Assembly (NCBI GenBank): GCA_019096155.1
Contig: JAHCVI010000003.1
Coordinates: forward strand, 1,922,001-1,986,000
Length of the DNA: 64,000 nt
From: Staphylotrichum longicolle
Taxonomy: Eukaryota > Ascomycota > Sordariomycetes > Sordariales > Chaetomiaceae
Direction of reading: 5' to 3'
Shown piece by piece: positions 54,592 through 64,000 of the stretch (its first letter is position 1; each line of letters begins with the position of its first letter). The translations under genes were made by a program, and so were the position numbers. The notes under the pieces are model-generated. The model saw nothing but the letters and a program-made list of their open reading frames with translations, made no database searches and had not been told where the DNA came from.

Positions 54592-55773
54592 TTACCGCAC
54601 CTGAGCCCCCTTCAGGGTGGGCACTTTGCAGATGCCGCCGCTCGCCGTCACCAGCTTGCCCAAGCCCGTCTTGCCCTCCAGTGCCTCAACCACCCCGGCG
54701 TCAAAGGCCACCTCGAGCGCGTCGGTGGTGGTGAAGCCGGGCTGGAAGGTCTCCCAGATCTTCTTCTTGGGGTTGAGCACCTTCTCGGGCTCGCCCTGCC
54801 ACCCCTCAAAGTAGACGCGCTCGCCGGCCTTGGCATCCGCGGGCGGGTTGACGAGCTCGACGGGGCCCTTGTGGTCGTCGGCCTCGCCCTCCTTGATCTT
54901 GGGCGACGCGGCGAGCACCATGGCGGACGACTTGATGCCGCGCATCTTGACGGGCTTGAGGTTGCACACCACGACGACCTTGCGGCCCTGCATCTCCTCG
55001 AGCGGGACGAGCCCGTTCAGGCCCGAGCACACGGTCCGCACCACCTGGCCCTCGTACTCTGTCGTGTCGTCGGTGCCGGGCTTGTCGCCCATGGCGATGG
55101 TCGAGACGTAGAGCGAGTCGGCTTCGGGGTGCTTGATCGCCTTGAGGATGTGGCCCACGCGCAGGTCGATCAGGCAGGGGGACAGGACGGTCGGCGCCGG
55201 GGGAGGCGCGGGCTGCTTAGGTGCCCGCTCCTTCTTCTCCTTCTTCGGCTTCTGCTGCTTCGCGCCCTCGCCGGCAACGGCCTCGACGACCTTGTCCTTC
55301 ACCTCGGTGGCCTTGCCCACTACGGCGCTGGCAGCCTCCTTTGTCCGGTCAACGAGGGTCTTGTCTCCACCGGCGGCCGCGCAAGCAGCAGCCTTTCTTC
55401 TTCTTCACTCCTTCTCAGCCTTCGGGGGGCTTGACGTAGAGAATAGGGGAGGCCGGATTGTTACGTTGAGGCCGAAGATGGGGCTGTTCTGGACAAAGTC
55501 GACAAGACGCACAAGGTTGGGGCGGCCCTGCTCGCCGCTCGTGCGCTGCTCCGGGGTCCAGGTCTTGACGAGCGGGGCGAGCGACTCGTACAGGGCGACG
55601 TCGGCCTTGCTGGGCTTGCTGCCGAGGGCGGTGGAGCGGGTCGCGAGGTCGGCGTTGAGGGTGTCGAGCAGGGCGTCCGAGGCACCAACCTTGAGAGCGG
55701 TGGCCTTGTCGAGCCAGGTCTGGATTTCAGACTCCTCGGCGGGAGTGTACTTTTGGGCGTCGAGGGCAGCCAT
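54592..55773 (-). CDS. ARC1: tRNA-binding aminoacylation cofactor Arc1, with interrupted linker
   Basis: The N-terminal part (from the ATG at 55773) is the GST-C-like helical domain used to bind aminoacyl-tRNA synthetases (WLDKATALKVGAS, then NSPIFGLNV). The C-terminal part is the EMAP II-type tRNA-binding domain: LIDLRVGHILKAIKHPEADSLY, RTVCSGLNGLVPLEEM, VVVVCNLKPVKMRGIKSSAM. A Lys/Ala/Pro-rich linker joins them. Arc1 carries tRNA to glutamyl- and methionyl-tRNA synthetase in the cytosol. Between about 55450 and 55400 the frame is disturbed: another frame reads ILYVKPPEG, and the main frame meets a TGA at 55405-55407 before continuing in the same frame as the tRNA-binding domain. A 72-nt intron with a weak AAG acceptor is possible but would remove the usual Lys-rich stretch, so indel error is more likely. 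Confidence 0.85.
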
Positions 55774-56468
55774 GATGCGCAGGTTGGACAGCGAGATGGT
55801 GTTGATGTTGGTGTTGGTGTTGAGGGCCCGGGGAGCTGAGATTGGGCGGAGTGGAGAAACGCTTCGCAGGGCAGCTGCTGGGCGGGCGACGGCTCGGAGG
55901 GGAAACAGTTTGGCGGATTGAGGGGGAAACTCGTGGGGTTGTTGGTTTGGTGGTGATTCTCAGGAACCTGGGATGGTGGGGTGAATTCGACGAAACAATT
56001 TTGACCCGACCTGAAAATGCGGGGCAAATGCTTGACTCAAACTCGAGTCAAGACGAGGGGCAGCTTTGGTGCCTTGACCTTGAGGCAATGGCTGGCAGGG
56101 ATTGAGCGCAATGTGGGGCGTGTCTATCAAATGGATTTTGTCCCTGGCTCGTGACCGCGCGCAGGTCTTTGACGCGTTTTCGATTGCGGTGGCAAGCCTC
56201 CGTCGCGTGGATCGCGCGCCCTTAATGGACAAGACCCACAGCCGCCCTCCCTCGCTCGCCATCTCCCCAAACTTTTGTCAATTTGGTCAGGAAAACTCCA
56301 TCAATTTGTTGGATTGCTTTCTTGCAGTCAATTCAACGCTCAATGCTTCTGTAACTGTCCAGACCCTAATCTCAGTCTATCTTCCATACCCGCAATTCTC
56401 ACGTGTGTGCACGCGATCACCGTCTCTTTTCGTGTCTTTCGCTGCCCTCTATTCCCTACCGTCCGACA
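55774..56468. promoter_or_regulatory. Divergent promoter ARC1 / LSH-type remodeller
   Basis: This 695-base spacer lies between opposite start codons. The plus-strand side ends in a CT-rich leader (about 56340-56460). No independent gene is supported. Confidence 0.5.
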
Positions 56469-59239
56469 ATGCCTTACGCGCCGTCGTCCGATGGCGACTC
56501 TGCGAGCTCGCTCTCGCGGCTCCCAACGAGCGCTCCCTCATCGCCACCAGCGACTTCTCCTCCGAGTCCAGCGACCGACAAGCCCAAGATGAGCTACACC
56601 AAGTTGCGCGCGGAGCAGATTCTCGCTGCTGAAGAGGAGAAGGCGCGGGAAGAAAACGACAAAGCCGAGGCCAAGCGCAGAAAAAAGACAAAGAAGCGGG
56701 CCCTGAGCAAATGGGAACGCGAAGCAAAGGCAAAGGATCTGGACCAGCTCTTGGCCCAGAGCGCGGCCTTCAGCAGCATCCTCACCAACAAGACAAAAGC
56801 GCTGGGCCGTGTAGGCACTGGGCTAGACGGCAAGACGCTGGGTGAGCACGACTTGACCATGGCAAAGCAGCCGAAGTGCCTGGTGAATGGCACAATGAGG
56901 GACTACCAGCTCGAGGGCCTGACCTGGATGTACGAAATCTGTATCCAAGGCATGAGTGGGATTTTGGCGGATGAGATGGGACTGGGTATGTCGACCCCTC
57001 TTGAACGAGAGCCGCGTGTTCTGACAGACACCAGGGAAAACGGTACAGACAATATCCCTGATTGCGCTGCTTCGCGAGCAAGAAAACTACCTCGGGCCGC
57101 ATCTCATTGTCGCCCCCTTGAGCACACTGTCAAACTGGTTGGACGAGTTCCATAAATGGGTCCCCTCAATTCCGGTCGTCATGTACCACGGCACGCCGCA
57201 GCAGCGCAACGACATTTTCAGGAACAAAATCATGCGCCATCTTCAAGGTGGGAGGCCAACAACGAAGTTTCCCGTGGTCTGCACGAGCTACGAGATGGTT
57301 CTCAAGGACCGCGCCGCGCTCTCCAAGATCAACTGGGAGTTCATTATTATTGATGAAGGCCATCGAATGAAGAACTTTGACTCGAAGCTGTTTCGCGAGC
57401 TCAAGTCTTTTACGTCGGCCACTCGTCTTCTCATCACCGGCACCCCTTTACAGAACAACCTCAAGGAGCTGTGGTCGCTGCTGAACTTTCTGCTGCCCAA
57501 GATCTTCCGCGACTGGGAGGCATTTGAGAGCTGGTTCGACTTCAGCGACCTGGAAGATGAAGAAGGAACCGAAGAGTTCATCGCCGACAAGACGAAACAG
57601 GAGCTCGTCAAGAAGATGCATGTTGTGCTCCAGCCCCTGCTTCTGCGCAGGGTAAAGGCAGATGTTGCCAAGTACCTTCCCAAGAAGCGCGAATACGTCT
57701 TGTACGCGCCCATGACAAAGGAGCAGACGGATCTGTACAATGCCATCAACGACAAAAATATTGACACCCGGGCGTATCTGGAAAACAAGGTCATCGAGCG
57801 TCTCACTGGGGCCACGAACAGCAAAGCAACGCCCGCAGCACTCGCTCTTCGAGGTCAAGCAGCGTCAAGCGGGAGCCCAAACTCGACACTGAGCCCGCTC
57901 CAACGAGGGGTAAACCTGTCGTCGTGAAATCGGAGGATAGCACACTACCCGCCAAAAATGCTTTCGGTTGATGATGGGCAAACCACGACCCCGAGGACGA
58001 CCTCCCAAGGCTGCTGCCGCTGCCCAAGAGGAGGTCGAAGAGCCAACCCGCCGAAGCCAGCAAAGAAGGAGACCAAGAGGAAGAACCCACCAGCATCCGA
58101 ATCACCAGCGCCCAAGAGTGCCAAATCGAGCAGACAATCCACTCCGGCGAGCACTCGCGGCCGGCCACGGAGGGGGAGGCAAGCATACAAAGAAGCCGAC
58201 TCGGATGATGAGTTGCTGGACGATGACGAGTTTGAGGCCAAACTCGCCGAGGAGATGGCCGAGGAGGATGCTGAGACGGTTGAGGAGATCCTTGACGCAG
58301 TGGAGTTTGAGCGGGCCCAGACTCTGGAGGTTGCAAGTAGGTATCCCTTGACGCCCTGATGTCGACATCAACTAACCAGGTGCAGAACGAGAAATCGCGA
58401 ACAAGAAGCTCGGCAACCCTCTCCTCCAGCTCCGGCTCGTCTGCAACAGCCCGCACAACTTCTACAACCCTTGGGCCAATGACAACGGCCTGCCCATCGA
58501 CGAGAGCATCGTGACCGCCTCCGGAAAGATGCTCCTCCTCGACCGCCTGCTCCCCACCCTCTTCAAGCGCGGCCATAAGGTGCTCATCTTCTCCCAGTTC
58601 AAAACCCAGCTCGACATCCTCGAGGACTACTGCACCGAACTCCGCAAGTGGCGCGTCTGCCGCATCGACGGTGGTGTCGCCCAAGACGACCGGCGCGCCC
58701 AGATCCAAGAGTTTAACACCAACCCGAAACTCAAGATCTTCCTGCTTTCCACTCGCGCAGGCGGACAGGGCATCAACCTTGCTAGCGCTGACACCGTCAT
58801 CCTGTTCGACAGCGATTGGAATCCGCAGCAAGACCTGCAGGCGCAGGACCGGGCGCACCGCATCGGCCAGACGCGGCCCGTCATCGTCTACCGCCTTGCG
58901 ACGAAGGGAACGGTGGAGGAGGAGCTGCTCCTGAGCGCCGACGCCAAGCGCAGGCTGGAGAAGCTGGTCATCAAGAAGGGGGGGTTCAGGACGATGGGTC
59001 AGAAGATCGATATGCGGGAGGACTTGGACAGGGAAACGCTCAAGGCGTTGCTGTTGAAGGACGGGCAGGTGTACAAGTTCTCTGGGGATAAAGAGGTGCT
59101 GAGTGATCATGATCTCAGCGTCTTGTGCGATCGGAGTGATGAGGCGTATGAGAGGGCGGCCGAGGGCGAAGGGGACGCGGACGGGTACAAGGTCATCGAG
59201 ACTGGGACTGACGGGATCACCGCCAAGGGGAAGGCGTAG
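56469..59239 (+). CDS. mus-30: SNF2-family LSH/DDM1-type chromatin remodeller (MUS-30 / Irc5)
   Basis: Exons 56469-56985, 57035-58336 and 58386-59239. The SNF2 ATPase is complete: MRDYQLEGLTWM, DEMGLGKT (spanning the first intron, about 168-175), IIDEGHRMKN (about 277), TGTPLQNNLKELWSLL, LIFSQFKTQLDILEDY, STRAGGQGINLASADTVI and QAQDRAHRIGQTRPV. The C-terminus (GFRTMGQKIDMREDLD) and absence of HAND-SANT-SLIDE domains point to the LSH/DDM1/HELLS group (Neurospora MUS-30, yeast Irc5), which acts in genome stability and silencing. An insert between the two lobes carries an AT-hook (GKPRPRGRPPK) and an acidic run (ADSDDELLDDDEFEAKL). Within that insert three one-base losses (about 57830, 57957 and 58045) move the frame and together restore it; adding them gives 892 codons. 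Sequence error is the simplest reading. Confidence 0.9.
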
Positions 59240-59438
59240 GCTGTTGTTGGATACTATGGCGTCGGTTGGATTACGGCAACTGGTCAGCAGACGGCGTTCA
59301 GCAATTCTGCTTTTGGGGTCATGGGATGTGTACAGAGAATTCCGTAGTGATTCGGTGAGGTGGATTAATGCTCAAAAAACAGTTTGTCAAGAGACCAGCT
59401 CATTGCATCTATGCCGAACGCCAACTCATCCCCTCCTT

Positions 59439-60327
59439 CTAATACCCGCCACTGCCCTTCCCAGCATCCCTGAAAACATCCCCAGTCAGGTAAATCACCT
59501 CGGCACACATCAAGAAAACAGCCTTCACCGTCTTCTCCCAGACCTCCCCAAAGTCTACGCAGCTCATCATCCGGAAACTCGCCCACAGCGCCCAAGCAGC
59601 AAACATCACCCTCCAATGCCTTCCCACAACCCCTTTCGCCACCTCAACCATGACCTCCCAAACACCCACCCCCACATCCCAGAGAAACCAGAACACCGCC
59701 GCGCTCGTCCTGGATACCCATCTTACCGCCAGAGACACCAAACAGCTGCAAATACACCGCCCCCGTGATCCCAAACGTCCCATCAACCCAACCAGCACAT
59801 CCCGACCGTCTCCTCCCGCACCCACGCCAGCACGAAAAACACCACCGCGTACGTCCCCGCCATCACTCGCCGCCGCCACGTTCCGGCGCAGCTCCCACTT
59901 CAGCGCGTGCAGCGTCGCCCAGTACGGCGAGACCAGCCCGTTGCGCAGGGGACGAACGCGGCGCGCTGCAGGCGGCGCGCCGCCGACCGGTGCAGGTCGG
60001 CCGGGACGACGGGGCGGAGCAGGCGCAGCGCCCAGTAGGCCGCGAGGCAGAGCAGGTCGCGGTGGGTGAGGAGGGTGAGGGCCACGGCGGCGAGGAGGAG
60101 ATCGCGTGCCGCGGCGGGAGAGTGAGGGCGTTGAGGTAGGCGGCGGGGGGGTGGTGCCGGGAGAAGGGCGAGGTGGTGGTGGTGGTGCGGGGTTGGTAGT
60201 GGCGGGAGATGGACGTGTAGTAGGAGTCGGAGGCGGACGTGGTGTGGGAGTAGAAGTCTTCGTCTTGGTCGGGGATTAACTGCCTCAGAAGGGATTCGTA
60301 GTAGTCGGGAATGTCGTATAAATCCAT
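59439..60327 (-). CDS. Predicted integral membrane protein with broken frame
   Basis: The start is the ATG at 60327 (MDLYDIPDYYESLLRQL), followed by a Tyr/Ser/Thr-rich N-terminus. Coding sequence then moves between frames: LLLAAVALTLLTHRDLLCLA (helix 1, after about 60115), then LRNGLVSPYWATLHALKWEL (after about 59945), VMAGTYAVVFFVLAWVREE (helix 2, after about 59868) and TFGITGAVYLQLFGV (helix 3). A donor-like GTAAGA follows near 59725, and a last stretch with KTVKAVFLMCAEVIYLTGD reaches the stop at 59439. Each frame taken alone looks like noise, but the joined path reads as one multi-helix protein. I do not recognise the family. Exon ends are uncertain; breaks are probably indels plus one intron. 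Confidence 0.55.
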
Positions 60328-61305
60328 CTTGTTTGTATGGTTGTGTTGTGTGAGTGTGTGCTGGCTTGGGGTGGATTTCAGTATGTTCAGATGGCCCCTG
60401 TGATTTTGGTCTAATAGACTGGTTCAATCAACGTCAGAGAGTTGTGAAAGATTGTGCTTGCAAGAAACGAAAGAGTTCTGTCAGAAATTCTGGTCTCGAG
60501 GTTTGTGGGATGAGAGACTCGGTGATTAGACGACGAAATGAGCACATGGGAACAAAGCCACCCGAGATACTTGAGGTAATCGACCTGGAACCATTGTTTA
60601 GTCTTTGTGCTAGCAGCTTGGGGTGGCAAGCCCAGTGGCCCAAAAGGGTCTTTTCGAAGGGGCTGTCTATGCTTAGATGGACACAATAGTCTTTGTCTCG
60701 GGAGGTCCTTTGCCGAACAATAGGAGACAACAGGACCAAGTTCCGTCTAGATCTACACTGACCGGGCGGTTTCCACAGCGAAAACTCGAGTCACAGAGAG
60801 CGAACATTAACGGGATGTGTCATTACCAGATTATTAGAAAAAGAGTCCGAAGGACTGTAATTAACATGCATATTGCAGGATATTGGCGACTCCCACACTC
60901 TTCGTGTGTATTTCATCGCGGTTTCTTCTTTGCTTTCCTCATTTGATTCTCTTTTCTCTCTTCTTTGCAAATCGGGTAACTTAACGTGCCTGCCTGTGGT
61001 AACAATTGGCGAAACCGTGCAACAGAGATAGATATAGAAGCATTGTCTAAAAGGTAAGGTATTGTTCACTGCTGAGAATGAGATCCTCTTTATTCAAAGA
61101 ATTGCCCGGACAAGGTATTAAAAGGGGATGTCATTGTCGGTCGAGACAAAAACTTGTCTCCTGCTCACCCCCCTTGATCCATTCTCAATTTCATTCATTC
61201 CACCCCCAGACTTCTTCCGTGCCTCGATCGACTGCCTCGTTCAGAACACCAACACCAACAAAGTTGAGATTACCACCATATCAGAGAGAATCACCGACCA
61301 ACACA
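60328..61305. other. Divergent spacer, partly AT-rich
   Basis: It lies between the opposite starts of the membrane protein and the acidic nuclear-type protein. The middle (60700-61060) is AT-richer than the rest. The frame of the downstream gene is open back to 61078, but the ATG at 61306 (acaacacaATGTCAGC) begins the credible protein. No RNA gene or repeat is seen. Confidence 0.5.
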
Positions 61306-62775
61306 ATGTCAGCAAAGAGAAAGGACAATCCCATGGTGGCGACAGGACGGACCAACAAGCGCCGCCGGGAGTCGGCATCGTACCGTGGCCGCCGAACTGC
61401 CGACGCCAACTACCAACCTCGCCAGACGCGGTCCCGGGCTGCGATGCCCGGTGCTTCACCACTCGCGGTGCTGGCTGACAAGACCAGAGAAAGAAGGGAC
61501 ACCCAAGGCAAGCCGATTTTGGATTCCATTGAGCGTGATGAGCCCGTGAGCGCTGACCAGGCACCCCCAGCGTTGCGTCGTCTGAGCTCGTCTTTGGCCG
61601 AACCCACCGCTGAGCTTCCTCCTTTCGAGAGGGAAGGTGCTCCAAGTCCCGAACCGTCACCAAGCACAATCCACCCGCAGCAAGCCATTCCTACCCTAAT
61701 TCTTTCCCCTCCCAGTCCCGGTAACGATTCAGAACGACTTCACGCCGCTGGCGGCGATAAACGGCCGAACCTCAACACAACTCACTTTGCAGCAGTTGAG
61801 GAGTGGGACGAATTAGGCTTCAGCACCACCGGTGTCGCCTACGAGCACGTTGTGCTTGCCTCATACCCAGAGAGCGTTTATCCCAACTGGTCCATGTTTC
61901 GTCCCGGCTTTTCGTTTGCGCCCCAGGCTGAGCCCAGCAACATGCCGCTGTCACCGCCTGACGAGCGCTCTTTTCCAGCAAGCAAGACCGGTGTTTGCAA
62001 CATGTGCGGACAGGTCTGCGGGAGGCTTGACCACCGCCTACCTGGGTTCTGCAGTCTGGTTGAGACTCCGAGTCGGGATTCGAAAGCACCAGAAGCTGCA
62101 CGTCTAAGCGAGCAGGTCTCCAGCTCTAAGAGGAAGCGAAGTACTAGTAATGGCAACATCTTAAGCGGATCAAATACGGCACCAGCTCAGAAGAGATCGA
62201 AGCTCGACACTTTCGAAGAATCGGATGCCAAAGTCTGGCATGTCCCGCAGTGCTCCGACTCCGACTCTTCCGACTCCATCGAGATTGACGCCTATCTTGA
62301 CCTGAAGATGAAGGCTAGCAGAGGCGGCGCATACCAGGACGAGAACACGGGGACCTCACTTAACACACAGCACTTCGGACCTCCTTCCAACTCATCTTGC
62401 ACCTCATACTCGGCGTATTCTGACGAAGAGAAGGCTGGATCCCTCTTCGAGTACGCCCCTGGAGATATGAGTCCCCCCACGTCGCCGCTAAGCGGTACAG
62501 CTTACTTCGCCGATGAGTATACCGGCAGATACTCACCGTCCTACACGGACAGTGACCCAGATCGACCGGAGAACGAAGACATCTACGATGACTCGGACGT
62601 GTCAGGCCTTCCAGACATTCAAAGTCAGAGTGGCGAGACGCAGGAAGATGCGGTCATCGACGCTATCATCGATGAACTTCTCTTTGCCGTGCAGGCAGAG
62701 GAGGATGGATACGACGGAGACTTTGATGAGGGAGATTCAGAGTCTGAGTGGGATATTTTCGGACTTGAAGCTTGA
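61306..62775 (+). CDS. Acidic, low-complexity, probably nuclear protein with Cys cluster (489 aa)
   Basis: A single exon of 490 codons. The N-terminus is basic with NLS-like stretches (SAKRKDN, TNKRRRESASYRGRR), a second basic cluster (SSKRKRS) lies near residue 280, and the C-terminal 100 residues are strongly acidic (DSESEWDIF at the end). In between, GVCNMCGQVCGRLDHRLPGF near residue 230 has CxxCxxxC plus His and a following Cys, a possible zinc-binding knot. Most of the rest is Ser/Pro-rich and looks disordered. The mix of basic N-terminus, Cys knot and acidic tail suggests a chromatin or transcription role, but I recognise no family. The frame is intact. Confidence 0.7.
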   Translation: MSAKRKDNPMVATGRTNKRRRESASYRGRRTADANYQPRQTRSRAAMPGASPLAVLADKTRERRDTQGKPILDSIERDEPVSADQAPPALRRLSSSLAEPTAELPPFEREGAPSPEPSPSTIHPQQAIPTLILSPPSPGNDSERLHAAGGDKRPNLNTTHFAAVEEWDELGFSTTGVAYEHVVLASYPESVYPNWSMFRPGFSFAPQAEPSNMPLSPPDERSFPASKTGVCNMCGQVCGRLDHRLPGFCSLVETPSRDSKAPEAARLSEQVSSSKRKRSTSNGNILSGSNTAPAQKRSKLDTFEESDAKVWHVPQCSDSDSSDSIEIDAYLDLKMKASRGGAYQDENTGTSLNTQHFGPPSNSSCTSYSAYSDEEKAGSLFEYAPGDMSPPTSPLSGTAYFADEYTGRYSPSYTDSDPDRPENEDIYDDSDVSGLPDIQSQSGETQEDAVIDAIIDELLFAVQAEEDGYDGDFDEGDSESEWDIFGLEA

Positions 62776-63046
62776 AGCAGAGTACTACCAAGGGCGGGAT
62801 AGAAGAAGATAAGCCATTGGCGGTAGATGTAATGTAATGAAGTTCCATGAGCTGCATTTCGTCTTCCTTAATGTAGTGGGTATTCTGATCAGCAAACGCC
62901 ACAATTTCTTGAACCGTACGAGGTATGATCCACCAGTGCGCAGTTCTGATACTTTCCACAATGACAAACATCTCCATGCCGGGCACTCAGCCCCCTCTCT
63001 CGCCCCGCCTCTCCCATCCAAACAGCCACCCCAACCCAACCCCTCT

Positions 63047-63911
63047 TCAAAGCCCCATCTCCTCATCACTCTCCCCCTCCTCCCCCCCCCTCTCCTCCTC
63101 CATCTCCCTCCTCGCCGCCTCAGCGCTCGCCCCGATCTTCCGCACCCCGTCCACCACCCCCAGCACGAACCCCCTGCTCTCCGCCAGCTCCATGGCGCCC
63201 ACGCCGCGCAGCAGCATCAGCCCGCCGCCGAACCCTTCCAGCTGCGCCGTGCTGCTGCGCATCTTGGCGGCGCGCACCTCGACCAGGTCCCGCAGCAGGC
63301 CGCGCACCTCCCCGAGCGACGACGCCGCCAGCGACGCCACGTCGTCGCCCGCGTGCGCGAGCAGCGCCTCGGCCACCTCGAGCCAGTGGTACGGCAGGTA
63401 GCCCGCGGGCGCGTCTGCCGTGCAGGACGGGCGGAAGGGGGCCGACATGATTGGGCCGTCTTGTTCTTGTTCTTGTTGTCGTTGGTGCTGTTGGCCGCCC
63501 TGGCGGTGGGCGTAGCCCGGGTTTGCCGTGTCGGCCCTTGCGGGTGCGGGTGGTGGTTCGGAGAAGGCGAGCGGGGTTTCTTTGGTTTCGCGGTGGATGA
63601 TTTCTGCGAGGGAGGAAGGGTGGAGCCAGCGCGGTGGGACGATGTTGGCGCGGCGTTGCTTTTTGAGGAGGAGGGCGAGCCAGAGGGGGAGGTCGGCGCG
63701 GTGTGGAGGGCGGAGGGCTGGGGTTTTCCCCTGTGAAAAGGGTCGGTTAATGTCTGGTTCCGAGGAGAGAAAGTAAGGCGAAGGAGGGGAGGCTTACGCC
63801 TAACAGGTCGATACTCTCTAGTCGTTGGCGCGGGACGACTGTAACGAGTTCCATTTCGGCAAGGAAAGAGACCTCGGCGTGGGTCAGGCCGGGTGGGAGA
63901 GGAAGCGCCAT
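63047..63911 (-). CDS. PSF2: DNA replication complex GINS subunit Psf2 (265 aa)
   Basis: Exons 63911-63798 and 63730-63047 total 798 nt. The start MALPLPPGLTHAEVSFLAEM, then ELVTVVPRQRLESIDLLG, and, after the intron, PALRPPHRADLPLWLALLLKK and RRANIVPPRWLHPSSL are the conserved N-terminal half of Psf2. The helical half (YLPYHWLEVAEALLAHAGDD, then VRGLLRDLVEVRAAKMR) follows. GINS (Sld5, Psf1, Psf2, Psf3) links Mcm2-7 and Cdc45 in the replicative helicase. Between the halves lies an insert of about 45 residues rich in Gln, Gly and His (HRQGGQQHQRQQEQEQ). The tail is acidic. The promoter lies at the window's right edge. Confidence 0.94.
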
Positions 63912-64000
63912 GGTGTCTTGATGATGGGAATTCGCGTCCGATGTCACCTCGTCATGTTATTCTCTGATTATGTGCGACTTGTCGCAAGCGAGCGGTGCGC

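Noticed and set aside
57958..58359. A separate small gene inside the LSH locus
   Set aside because: Its acidic part continues the remodeller insert and joins in phase to the next exon.
1..64000. CRISPR arrays, bacterial operons, riboswitches, prophage or plasmid origins
   Set aside because: The window is fungal nuclear DNA with spliceosomal introns; no regularly spaced repeat array or bacterial-type signal is present.

Overview
The window is about 64 kb of a filamentous ascomycete nuclear genome, most likely a sordariomycete of the Sordariales/Chaetomiaceae type. The evidence is short introns (about 49-144 nt, one of about 240 nt) with GTRNGT-like donors and CTRAC-like branch sites, GC-rich coding sequence, and a full set of fungal housekeeping genes. 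The assignment comes from gene content and remembered protein families; no search was run.

Layout. (1) 1-1525 holds no gene, but two exact RNA polymerase III B-box matches look like tRNA-derived relics. (2) 1526-19775 is an accessory block of four genes in two divergent pairs: a 1157-aa protein (-), a 313-aa lectin-like beta-propeller (+), a protein of about 1432 aa (-), and a 2335-aa protein (+) joining an N-terminal ComEC-type metallo-beta-lactamase fold to a long DUF6603-like beta-rich region. None has an obvious secretion signal and none belongs to a described pathway. This is the best candidate for an undescribed system. (3) 20070-34119 is housekeeping: an alpha/beta hydrolase, the spliceosomal helicase Prp22, a UPF0057 membrane protein with a Gln-rich tail, the RNAi factor Arb1, an inositol polyphosphate multikinase and the mRNA/tRNA-processing kinase Clp1. 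(4) 34300-40900 is looser: a four-TM protein, an AT-rich stretch with a palindromic MITE-like element, a Cys-rich protein with a membrane-anchored stalk, and a glycoside hydrolase 47 relic. (5) 40926-64000 is dense again: a Git3-type GPCR, a class I glutamine amidotransferase, exopolyphosphatase, a divergent mitochondrial pair (Atp25-like and Rpo41), a small secreted Cys-rich protein, the tRNA-binding cofactor Arc1, an LSH/DDM1-type remodeller (MUS-30), a broken-frame membrane protein, an acidic nuclear-type protein and the GINS subunit Psf2.

Two points matter for any reader. First, exon structures were checked by splice sites, phase and total length. Most genes close in frame, including the lectin, whose apparent frameshift and stop are both explained by introns. 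Second, several conserved genes (Clp-independent examples: LSH, PPX1, ARC1, ARB1, the hydrolase, the 60-kb membrane protein) carry one- or two-base frame breaks in clearly coding sequence. Indel errors in the sequence are the simplest explanation, so the two breaks in the large accessory protein at 7038-11433 should not be taken as gene decay.
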